NCBI RefSeq assembly: GCF_014395785.1
Contig: NZ_CP060713.1
Span: 3,686,501-3,750,500, forward strand
Direction: 5' to 3'
From: Nocardioides mesophilus
GTDB lineage: Bacteria > Actinomycetota > Actinomycetes > Propionibacteriales > Nocardioidaceae
Length of the DNA stretch: 64,000 bases
In this document: in pieces, positions 56,972 through 64,000 of the stretch
Position numbering within the stretch: position 1 is the first letter of the stretch
Layout: each line of letters starts with the position of its first letter
Notes under the pieces: model-generated
Databases searched by the model: none
What the model was told of the DNA's origin: nothing
What the model saw: only the letters and a program-made list of their open reading frames with translations
Position numbers and translations under genes: made by a program

Positions 56972-59116
56972 TCAGCGGCGGCCGGCGGGGGTGTCGGCCG
57001 GTGCCTGCTCCGGCGCCGGCGTCCCGAGCCGGTGACTCGGGCCGGCGCGGTCGAGCGCGCTGGGCCACCAGATCCTGCTGCCGAGGTCGAGGTTGAGCGC
57101 GGTGACGAGCACTGACCGGACGACCATCGTGTCGAGCATGACGCCGAGCGCGACCGCCGTACCCAGCTCGGCGAGGAAGACCAGCGGCAGGGTGGCGAGC
57201 ACCGCGAACGTGGAGGCGAGCACCAGGCCGGCGGAGGTGATCACCCCGCCGGTCGCGGACAGCGCCACCAGGGACCCCTCGCGGGTGCCGCGGGTGTGCG
57301 TCTCCTCGCGCACCCGGGTCATCAGGAAGATGTTGTAGTCGATGCCCAGGGCGACCAGGAAGACGAACACGAACAGCGGGAACGACGCGTCCGCGTGGTC
57401 GAAGCCCTGTCCCTGCGGGAACACGCGCGTGAACACCGTCCGGAACAGCACCGTGGACAGCCCGAGCGCGGCGCCGAAGGACAGGATCACGGTGCCGATC
57501 AGCAGCACCGGGGAGACCAGCGCGCGCAGCAGGACCATCAGGATCAGCATGACCACCACCAGCACCACCGGGATGATCACCAGGTTGTCTCGGCTGGAGG
57601 CGTGCTCGATGTCGAGGAAGATCGCCGAGCTGCCGCCGACCAGGGCGTCGGCGCCGTCGACCCGGTGCACCGCGTCCCGGACCGCTGCGACCTGGTCGAA
57701 GGCCTGCTGGGAGGCGACGTCGCCGGGCACGGTCGCCTTCACCAAGGCGACTCCGCCGACCGGTGGCACCGAGGTGTCGGGCCTGCCGATGCCCGGCACC
57801 GACCTCATCGCGTCCGCGACCTGCTGCTGGGAGCCGGCGTTGGAGACCACCATGATCGGGTTGGAGCTGTCGACCAGGCCGTGCTCCAGGAGGACCTGCT
57901 GGCCGGTGACGGAGTCGAACTTCTTGGTGTACTGATCCTCGGTGGACAGGCCGTTGGCATCGAGCAGCAGCAGCCCCAGACCGGCGACGGCGAGCGCGGC
58001 GGCGGTCCCGACCCACACCGCGCGCGGGCGGACCGCGATCCTCCTACCGACCCGGGCCCACACCCCGGCGGCGGTCGGCTCCGGGGAGCCGAAGGTGGGT
58101 CGCTTGGGCCAGAACAGCCAGCGGCCGAAGATGACCAGCAGCGCGGGCAGCAGCGTGACCATCACCAGCAGCGTGATGGTCACCCCGATCGCGTTGACCG
58201 GGCCGAGCCCGGCGGTGGAGTTCATCTCCGCCAGCATCAGGCAGAGCATCCCGGCCACCACCGTGCCGGCGCTGGCGAAGATCGCCGGGGCCGCGCGGTG
58301 CAGCGCGAAGGCCATCGCCTCGTGGCGGTCCTCGTGGCGGCGCAGCTCCTCCCGGTAGCGCGCCACCAGCAGCAGCGCGTAGTCGGTGCCGGCGCCGATC
58401 ACCAGCACGGTGAGGATGCCCTGGCTCTGCCCGTTGACGGTGAGGTCGGCGTACTTGGCGAGGAAGTAGATCACCGCCTCGCTGGTGAACAGCGCGAACA
58501 CCGCCGAGACGATCGGCAGCACCCAGAGCACCGGGCTCCGGTAGGTGAGCAGCAGGATCACGATCACCACGCTGAGGCTGGCCAGCAGCAGGGTGCCGTC
58601 GATCCCGGCGAACGCCTCGGCGGAGTCGGCCGCCTGGCCGCCGGCGCCGGTGATGTGCACGGTGACGCCGTCGATCGCGGTGATCTTGCGGATCTGGTCC
58701 GCGGTGTCGGGCAGCGAGTTCCAACCGTTCTTGCCGAAGTTGTAGGTGACGATGCTCTGGGCGACCTCACCGTCCGGGGACGTGATCGGTCCGACCACCT
58801 TGCCGACGACACCGTCCATGCTCTGGAGGTCCGCGACCTGGCCGCGGATCTGGGAGAGGTCGGCGGGGGAGAGGCCGCCGCTGCGGACGTAGACCACCAC
58901 CGTGGGGATGTCGTTCTGGTCCTGGAACGGCGCCAGCTTCTCCAGGGCCTGCGTCGACTCCGCGCTGGCCGGCAGCCAGGACGACGCCTCGTTGTTCTGT
59001 ACGTCGGTCAGCTTGCTCGCGTAGCCGGAGGCCACCGCGAGCACCACCACCCAGAAGGCGAGGACGAACCACTTCGTGACGCGGCCGGTCAGCTTGCCGG
59101 CGATCTGTCGGTGCAT
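56972..59116 (-). CDS. MMPL-family RND transporter
   Basis: 714 residues from the ATG at 59116 (GGAGTG upstream); 18 more codons are open upstream. Two six-helix halves, each led by one transmembrane helix: VTKWFVLAFWVVVLAVASGY first, and a central helix VWVGTAAALAVAGLGLLLLD. The proton-relay type residues lie in GAGTDYALLLVARYREE and in ALGIDYNIFLMTRVREE (Asp-Tyr pairs). Large extracytoplasmic domains separate them. By family it exports lipids, siderophores or drugs. No regulator adjoins it. Confidence 0.93.
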   Translation of the reverse strand: MHRQIAGKLTGRVTKWFVLAFWVVVLAVASGYASKLTDVQNNEASSWLPASAESTQALEKLAPFQDQNDIPTVVVYVRSGGLSPADLSQIRGQVADLQSMDGVVGKVVGPITSPDGEVAQSIVTYNFGKNGWNSLPDTADQIRKITAIDGVTVHITGAGGQAADSAEAFAGIDGTLLLASLSVVIVILLLTYRSPVLWVLPIVSAVFALFTSEAVIYFLAKYADLTVNGQSQGILTVLVIGAGTDYALLLVARYREELRRHEDRHEAMAFALHRAAPAIFASAGTVVAGMLCLMLAEMNSTAGLGPVNAIGVTITLLVMVTLLPALLVIFGRWLFWPKRPTFGSPEPTAAGVWARVGRRIAVRPRAVWVGTAAALAVAGLGLLLLDANGLSTEDQYTKKFDSVTGQQVLLEHGLVDSSNPIMVVSNAGSQQQVADAMRSVPGIGRPDTSVPPVGGVALVKATVPGDVASQQAFDQVAAVRDAVHRVDGADALVGGSSAIFLDIEHASSRDNLVIIPVVLVVVMLILMVLLRALVSPVLLIGTVILSFGAALGLSTVLFRTVFTRVFPQGQGFDHADASFPLFVFVFLVALGIDYNIFLMTRVREETHTRGTREGSLVALSATGGVITSAGLVLASTFAVLATLPLVFLAELGTAVALGVMLDTMVVRSVLVTALNLDLGSRIWWPSALDRAGPSHRLGTPAPEQAPADTPAGRR

Positions 59117-59259
59117 GCGGAGCACTCCAACCCGGACCGGGGATCGAGCATCGGGACCTGCTCCGATCACACCGCCGGGCAGTGGCCGGCGTCAACGCGT
59201 TTACGGGCCACCCTCGGTGGCCGGTTGGGGCCAGGCCGCGGGGAGCGCAGACGGGTCGT

Positions 59260-60723
59260 TCAGGTGCCGCAGAACGTCCGATAGCTGCCGAAGTCGTCGG
59301 GCGCGGCCGCGGCGTACCGCTCCAGACCAGGGCGCTCGTCGAAGGGGAAGGTGACCGCCTCCAGCAGCCGCTGCAGCGGCGCGAGGTCACCGGCGGTGGC
59401 GGCGTCCAGCGACTCCTCGACGAGGTGGTTGCGGGGGACGTAGACCGGGTTGACCCGGTCCATCGCGACGGCGTCCGGCCCGGCGGCGCGCCAGCGCAGC
59501 GCCCAGGCGTCGAACCCGGCGAGGTCGAGGAAGAGACCGCGGACCGGCTCGAGGTCACCCCGCGCCGCGATCCCCAGCGCCCGGAAGAAGCCGGTGTGGT
59601 CCACGCGGCCCTCCTGCAGCAGCGGGAACAGGTCGCCGACCAGCTCGGTGGCCACCGCGTCGTCGAAGCCCTCGGGCAGCCCGAGCTTGGCCCGCATCCC
59701 GGCGGACCAGGCGGCGCTGTAGCGGAGCCGGAACGCGCCGAGGGCCTCCACCGCCAGCGCGACCGCCTGCTCCTGGTCCTCGTGGATCAGCGGCAGCAGT
59801 GCCTCGGCCAGCCGGGCCAGGTTCCACTCCGCGGCCACCGGCTGGTTGCCGTAGGAGTAGCGGCCGCCCTCGTCGATGGAGCTGAACACCGTCGCCGGGT
59901 CGAACGCCTCCATGAACGCGCACGGCCCGTAGTCGATGGTCTCGCCGGAGATCGTCATGTTGTCGGTGTTCATCACGCCGTGGACGAAGCCGACGAGCAT
60001 CCACCGGGCGACCAGCGACGCCTGGGCGGCCACCACCGCGTCGAACAGCGCCAGAGCGGGGTTGTCCGCCTCCGCAGCCGTCGGGTGGTGACGCTGCGCC
60101 GCGTGCTCGGTCAGCCGGCGCAGCAGGTCGAGGTCCCCGGTGGCCCGGGCGTACTGAAAGCTCCCGACCCGCAGGTGGCTGGCGGCCACCCGGGTCAGCA
60201 CCGCGCCGGGCAGCACGCCCTCGCGGCGCACCGGCCGCCCGGTGGCCACCACGGCGAGCGACCGGGTGGTGGGGACGCCGAGGGCGTGCATCGCCTCGCT
60301 GACGACGTACTCCCGCAGCATCGGCCCGACCGCGGCGAGCCCGTCACCGCCGCGGGCGAACGGGTTGCGGCCCGAGCCCTTGAGGTGCAGGTCGCGCAGC
60401 CGGCCGGCAGAGTCGCTCAGCTCGCCGAGCAGCAGCGCGCGGCCGTCGCCCAGCCGCGGCACAAAGCCCCCGAACTGGTGGCCGGCATAGGCCTGGGCCA
60501 CGGGCGCGGCGCCGGCGGGGACCTCGTTGCCGACCAGGAAGCGCACCCCGTCGTCGCCGCGGAGGGCGTCGGCGTCGAGGCCCAGCTCGGCGGCCAGCGG
60601 CTCGTTCAGCACCAGCAGGCGAGGGTCGGGGACCGCCTCGGCCTGCCAGGGCACGGCCAGCTCGGCGAGCTCGTCGGAGAACCGGTGCTCGAGGACAGGG
60701 GTGCTGGGGGGTGCGACGCTCAC
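59260..60723 (-). CDS. selO: Protein adenylyltransferase SelO (YdiU/UPF0061)
   Basis: 487-residue pseudokinase-fold enzyme that transfers AMP to protein side chains. It starts at the GTG at 60723, which overlaps the preceding stop (GTGA). Motifs: [77 protein letters not shown], and DYGPCAFME. The usual C-terminal selenocysteine or CxxC of many homologs is reduced to a lone cysteine in YRTFCGT. Translationally coupled to the potassium-channel gene. Confidence 0.95.
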   Translation of the reverse strand: MSVAPPSTPVLEHRFSDELAELAVPWQAEAVPDPRLLVLNEPLAAELGLDADALRGDDGVRFLVGNEVPAGAAPVAQAYAGHQFGGFVPRLGDGRALLLGELSDSAGRLRDLHLKGSGRNPFARGGDGLAAVGPMLREYVVSEAMHALGVPTTRSLAVVATGRPVRREGVLPGAVLTRVAASHLRVGSFQYARATGDLDLLRRLTEHAAQRHHPTAAEADNPALALFDAVVAAQASLVARWMLVGFVHGVMNTDNMTISGETIDYGPCAFMEAFDPATVFSSIDEGGRYSYGNQPVAAEWNLARLAEALLPLIHEDQEQAVALAVEALGAFRLRYSAAWSAGMRAKLGLPEGFDDAVATELVGDLFPLLQEGRVDHTGFFRALGIAARGDLEPVRGLFLDLAGFDAWALRWRAAGPDAVAMDRVNPVYVPRNHLVEESLDAATAGDLAPLQRLLEAVTFPFDERPGLERYAAAAPDDFGSYRTFCGT

Positions 60724-62543
60724 CCGTTCAACGGTACGTGCCGGTCGTCGTCGTGACGCGAGAGCCGGCGCCACAGCCAGCCGGACGGCACGAAACGCCC
60801 CTCGATGACGTACGCCGCGGTCGGCTCGTGGCTCAGGGTGATGTCGAGGGATCGCCGGGCGGCGGAGTGACCGGCGAGCAACAGCTCATCGCCGCCACGC
60901 AGCACCTGGTCGTCGGTCGGCCCGACCACCGTGTCCCCGTCCCGCACCAACGCGATCGGTACGGCGTCGAGCAGGGTCTCGCGACCGTCCGGGCTGCTCA
61001 GCAGGTCGCCGAGCCGCAGGTCGCCGTCGGCCAGCCACGACGAGAGGGCGGGCGCCTCCTCCGCGTCCAGCCGGACCTGCCAGATGTCCGGCGTACCGGC
61101 CCCGCATCTGTCCCCGAGCCGCGCCAGCAGGTCGGCCGCCCACTCCTCGCCCTGCCGGGGCACCTGCCGGAGGAAGCTGATCAGCAGCGGGTTCGCCAGC
61201 CGCGCCAGCACCTCGTGCGCCAGCACCTCGGCCGGCTGCATCCCGAAGTCCAGGCCGACCGCCTCGAACAGCGGTGCGTTCGCCGCCCGGTTCTGCAGCG
61301 CGACGGTGAAGATCTCCGGGTTGCTGCGCCGGGCCGCCTCGATCAGCCACAGGTTGGTGGTGTCGCTCTCGGTCGCCGCGACGAAGGCGACCGCCGGGGC
61401 GAGCTCCACCGATCCCACGACCGCGGCCTCGATCGCGCGCATGTCCTGCTCGATGGTTTGCCTCTCCTCGATCACCGCGACCTGCAGGCCCTCGGCGCGA
61501 AGGTCGCTGGCGAGCTCCTGGCCGAACCGGCCGTAGCCGAAGACCACCCAGCGGCCACGCGGCAGCGGCGCGTGGCGGCGCGGGAGCGGGGTGCCCGGCG
61601 TGCTCGTGAGCCACATCATCAACTGGTACTCCGAGGGGGAGCGGTGCAGGATCCGCAGGTGGTCCCCGAAGCGGTCGAACGGGTTCACGACCTGGGGCTC
61701 GCCGAAGGTGGCCATCCGCTGGGCGGCGTCGCGCGAGTTCGCCCGGGCGATCACCGGCAGGTCCGGGCGGAGCAGCGCGGTGGTCATCGTGACGTCGAGG
61801 TTCGTGTCGTCGTCGGGGGTCAGGGTGACCACGCCCTCGCAGTACCCGCTGCCGATCCCCGCCATGGCGAGGTTGCCGGTGTCACGGGCGTCGCCGAGCA
61901 GCGCCGGGATGTCGGCCCGGTAGGAGTCCAGGTCGACCCGGGCCACCCGGCTCTCGTCCGACTCGACGATCACCAACCGCCGGCCCATCGCGTCCAGCGA
62001 CCGGGCGAGCCGCTTCGTGGCGTTGCCGTAGCCCACCAGGACGAGGAACGGCTCCCGCAGGTGCCGGACCTGTCGGACGAACCGGCGCCGCGCGAGGGTC
62101 CGGCGGAACGCACGGTCCTGCATCAGCGCGAGCAGCGACCCGACGGCGTACGCCCATCCGATGACGGACAGGAAGATGGAGAACGTCACCCACATCCGCT
62201 GCGCCGCGGTGAACGCGTGCGGCAGCTCGCCGAAGCCGATCGTGGTGGCGGTGTAGCTCATGAAGTAGAACGCGTCGAACATGCTCATGTGGTGCGGTCG
62301 GCCCTGCGGGTCCTCGCCGGGCACCAGCGTCAGGCCCAGGACGCTCACCGCGAACACGACGATCAGCACGATCAGCGGCGCCCGCATCCGCCGCAGCACC
62401 AGGAAGATCCCCGCGGAGGACTGCGGCCCGTCCAGGTCCGGCAGCGACACCGCCTCGGTCTGCTTGCCGGCCGCGGCCGACGGCTCGTCCTGCCGGTCGG
62501 AGAAGACCCGGACGACGAAGGCGAGAAGCGGGTTCGCCACCAC
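60720..62543 (-). CDS. Potassium channel with two RCK (TrkA-N) domains
   Basis: 607 residues from tandem GTG codons at 62543/62540 with AGGAG upstream. A transmembrane helix ([19 protein letters not shown]), the selectivity filter in [11 protein letters not shown], and an inner helix ([20 protein letters not shown]) form the pore. The first Rossmann domain is [19 protein letters not shown], the second [20 protein letters not shown], followed by TrkA-C-like ends ([18 protein letters not shown]). A ligand-gated K+ channel with tandem RCK domains, gating ligand unknown. Five bases after the DUF6394 gene. Confidence 0.92.
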   Translation of the reverse strand: MVANPLLAFVVRVFSDRQDEPSAAAGKQTEAVSLPDLDGPQSSAGIFLVLRRMRAPLIVLIVVFAVSVLGLTLVPGEDPQGRPHHMSMFDAFYFMSYTATTIGFGELPHAFTAAQRMWVTFSIFLSVIGWAYAVGSLLALMQDRAFRRTLARRRFVRQVRHLREPFLVLVGYGNATKRLARSLDAMGRRLVIVESDESRVARVDLDSYRADIPALLGDARDTGNLAMAGIGSGYCEGVVTLTPDDDTNLDVTMTTALLRPDLPVIARANSRDAAQRMATFGEPQVVNPFDRFGDHLRILHRSPSEYQLMMWLTSTPGTPLPRRHAPLPRGRWVVFGYGRFGQELASDLRAEGLQVAVIEERQTIEQDMRAIEAAVVGSVELAPAVAFVAATESDTTNLWLIEAARRSNPEIFTVALQNRAANAPLFEAVGLDFGMQPAEVLAHEVLARLANPLLISFLRQVPRQGEEWAADLLARLGDRCGAGTPDIWQVRLDAEEAPALSSWLADGDLRLGDLLSSPDGRETLLDAVPIALVRDGDTVVGPTDDQVLRGGDELLLAGHSAARRSLDITLSHEPTAAYVIEGRFVPSGWLWRRLSRHDDDRHVPLNG

Positions 62544-62548
62544 GGCTC

Positions 62549-62935
62549 CTAGCGACGTCGGAACGAGACGGTCTCGACCACGAGCAGGACGACGGAGACG
62601 ATGTTCGCGAGCAGCGCCCCGCCGGAGAGCGACACCACGCTCGCGGTCATCTCGTGGTTGAGCCCGCTCTCGGGCACGTTCGTGGCGTAGGCCAGGACGA
62701 CCGTCGCGGCGATCAGCTGGAGGCTCGCCACCAGGCTGGTCGCCAGCTGCACCGCACCGATCTGGGTCCGGTCGCCGAACTTCAGGACGGTCGCGATCAG
62801 GTTGACCACGACGGCGGCGAAGAGCTCGTACTGGTTGTGCAGCCGGGGGTCGCCGAGGTCGCCGATGAAGAAGCCGAAGTTCAAGGTCGCGGCGAGCACC
62901 ACGAAGAAGCCGAAGATGACCTTCTCCAGGTTCAC
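62549..62935 (-). CDS. DUF6394 family membrane protein
   Basis: 128 residues, four transmembrane helices (VIFGFFVVLAATLNFGFFIG, ELFAAVVVNLIATVLKFG, LVASLQLIAATVVLAYATN, LLANIVSVVLLVVETVSF). Located immediately upstream of the RCK channel, to which it may be an accessory subunit; that role is inferred from position. Confidence 0.88.
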   Translation of the reverse strand: MNLEKVIFGFFVVLAATLNFGFFIGDLGDPRLHNQYELFAAVVVNLIATVLKFGDRTQIGAVQLATSLVASLQLIAATVVLAYATNVPESGLNHEMTASVVSLSGGALLANIVSVVLLVVETVSFRRR

Positions 62936-63012
62936 TCAGGTCTCCTGTCGTAGGGACGAGTGCATCGTACGGCGGGCGAGCCGCCCGGATCGCGCTTCGC
63001 CGAAGGTCGCTG

Positions 63013-63957
63013 CTACCGGTCCTCCGGGTACGGCGGCACGCTGTCCGCGACCACGGCCCCACGTTCGCCCACCGGCCGGTCCGGACCGACGGTGGTGTCG
63101 TGGAAGGTCTGCCGCTCGGCCTCGGCGTTGACCGCGGCCCCGATGAGGACGAGCAGCACCGTGAGCCAGAGCCAGAACATGCTGATCGCCACCCCGGCGA
63201 GGGAGCCGTACGTCGCCTCGTACGTGCCCAGCCGCTGCACGTAGGCGAACAGGACCACCGAAGCCGCCAGCCACACGACGGTGGCACCGGTCGCGCCCCA
63301 GCTGGTCCACTGCCAACGCGCGCTCTTGCGGTCCGGGCCCAGCCGGTAGAGCACGGCCAGCACGGCCGACATCAGCGCGGCGAGCAGGATCCACGTCATC
63401 ACCGGTACGGCGGCATGCACCACTCCCGATGCACCGGCCAGCGCGTCGGCGCCCGCTCCCGCCCCCGCGATCACCGCCCCCAGCAGCAGCGCACCCAGCA
63501 GGACGAAGGCGAGGGCGACCGCCGTACGCCGCAGGAGGCCGCGCGTCTCGCTCTCGTGGTAGACGACTGTCAACGCGTCCATGAGCGAGACCATCGCCGT
63601 GGTCGCCGTCCAGAGCGCGATGGCCAGCGCCGTGATGCCACGCACCGTCTCCACGTGGGTCGACGCGGCGGCGATCGACGTGAGCTGGTCGGCGACCACC
63701 GGCTCCACCTGCTCCGGCAGCATCCGCGCCAGGCCCGTGAGCTGCTCCGACGCCTGCTCCGGGGTGTTCACGGCGCCGTACACCGACAGCGCGGTCACGA
63801 GCACCGGGGCGATGGACAAGATGGCGAAGAAGGCGATGCCCGCGCTGAGCAGCGGGAGCTTGTTGAGCCCGACCTGGCCGCCGACCCGTCGCAGGATCAG
63901 CCACCAGTCGGACCAGGGCAGCCGGTGAGGAGCGGTGGCACGGGCCTTCTCCGTCAT
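63013..63957 (-). CDS. YihY/BrkB-family membrane protein
   Basis: 314 residues. Family pattern: LPLLSAGIAFFAILSIAPVL early, VRGITALAIALWTATTAMVS with MDALTVVYHESETRGLLRR, then WGATGATVVWLAASVVLFAY and YGSLAGVAISMFWLWLTVLL. Six helices. Often mis-annotated as ribonuclease BN. Separated by 77 bp from DUF6394 on the same strand, so it may be the first gene of the YihY-DUF6394-channel-SelO run. Confidence 0.93.
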   Translation of the reverse strand: MTEKARATAPHRLPWSDWWLILRRVGGQVGLNKLPLLSAGIAFFAILSIAPVLVTALSVYGAVNTPEQASEQLTGLARMLPEQVEPVVADQLTSIAAASTHVETVRGITALAIALWTATTAMVSLMDALTVVYHESETRGLLRRTAVALAFVLLGALLLGAVIAGAGAGADALAGASGVVHAAVPVMTWILLAALMSAVLAVLYRLGPDRKSARWQWTSWGATGATVVWLAASVVLFAYVQRLGTYEATYGSLAGVAISMFWLWLTVLLVLIGAAVNAEAERQTFHDTTVGPDRPVGERGAVVADSVPPYPEDR

Positions 63958-64000
63958 GCAGATGTTCTACCCCCCGGAGCGCTCTGCCTCGTCGGCCGAC

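Noticed and set aside
1-64000. tRNA, rRNA or CRISPR loci
   Set aside because: Scanned by eye on both strands; no cloverleaf with a GTTCRA-type T-loop, no rRNA segments and no regularly spaced repeats were recognised. A dedicated tool could still find one.

Overview
The window is high-GC DNA from an actinobacterium. Codon use, leaderless-type starts, GTG and TTG starts, a coenzyme-B12 ribonucleotide reductase paired with NrdR, DUF222/HNH repeat genes of the REP13E12 type, and many small actinobacterial families (DUF2510, DUF4386, DUF6394, DUF2237, PspC) all point to a Nocardioides-like member of the Propionibacteriales. The genus is an inference. No rRNA, tRNA or CRISPR array was seen.

Layout. 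Bases 1-6.4 kb hold a TRAP-TAXI uptake locus: a fused permease, two TAXI binding proteins (the first cut by the window edge) and a two-component system. Bases 6.5-10.4 kb hold nrdR-nrdJ, closed by a strong terminator. From about 10.4 to 32.6 kb the gene content becomes accessory and the base composition is visibly patchier. This stretch has broken genes (a frameshifted PD-(D/E)xK-like protein and an MBL-fold remnant), a PLD/helicase/DUF3427 protein followed by a GIY-YIG nuclease, a phage- or ICE-type helicase, an IS110 element with a probable bridge-RNA region, a DUF2510/coiled-coil/DUF4041/GIY-YIG protein, a Kiwa-like pair (KwaB DUF4868 and KwaA membrane protein), a membrane protein with a 12-residue repeat solenoid, a type IV restriction enzyme of the phosphorothioate-binding (ScoMcrA) kind, and a NERD protein. 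I read this as an anti-phage defence island.

From 32.7 kb the content is more ordinary: an ADP-ribosylglycohydrolase/phosphatase fusion divergent from an NrtR-type Nudix regulator with a shared operator; an MFS transporter plus universal stress protein; an EEP-family protein; a PBP4-type DacB; PspC; and a secreted M14 peptidase. Two nearly identical DUF222/HNH genes (41.9 and 52.6 kb) bracket a LacI-controlled sugar locus (debranching enzyme, LacI, binding protein, two permeases, no ATPase), a NERD-helicase fusion and a DUF4262 protein. The right end has an SRPBCC-TetR pair, DUF2237, an MMPL transporter, and a minus-strand run YihY - DUF6394 - RCK potassium channel - SelO whose last three genes are very tightly packed.

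Three genes are broken. In two of them the break is the loss of one C in a C-run, so base-call error must be excluded before calling them pseudogenes. All functional calls rest on motifs read by eye; no database search was run.
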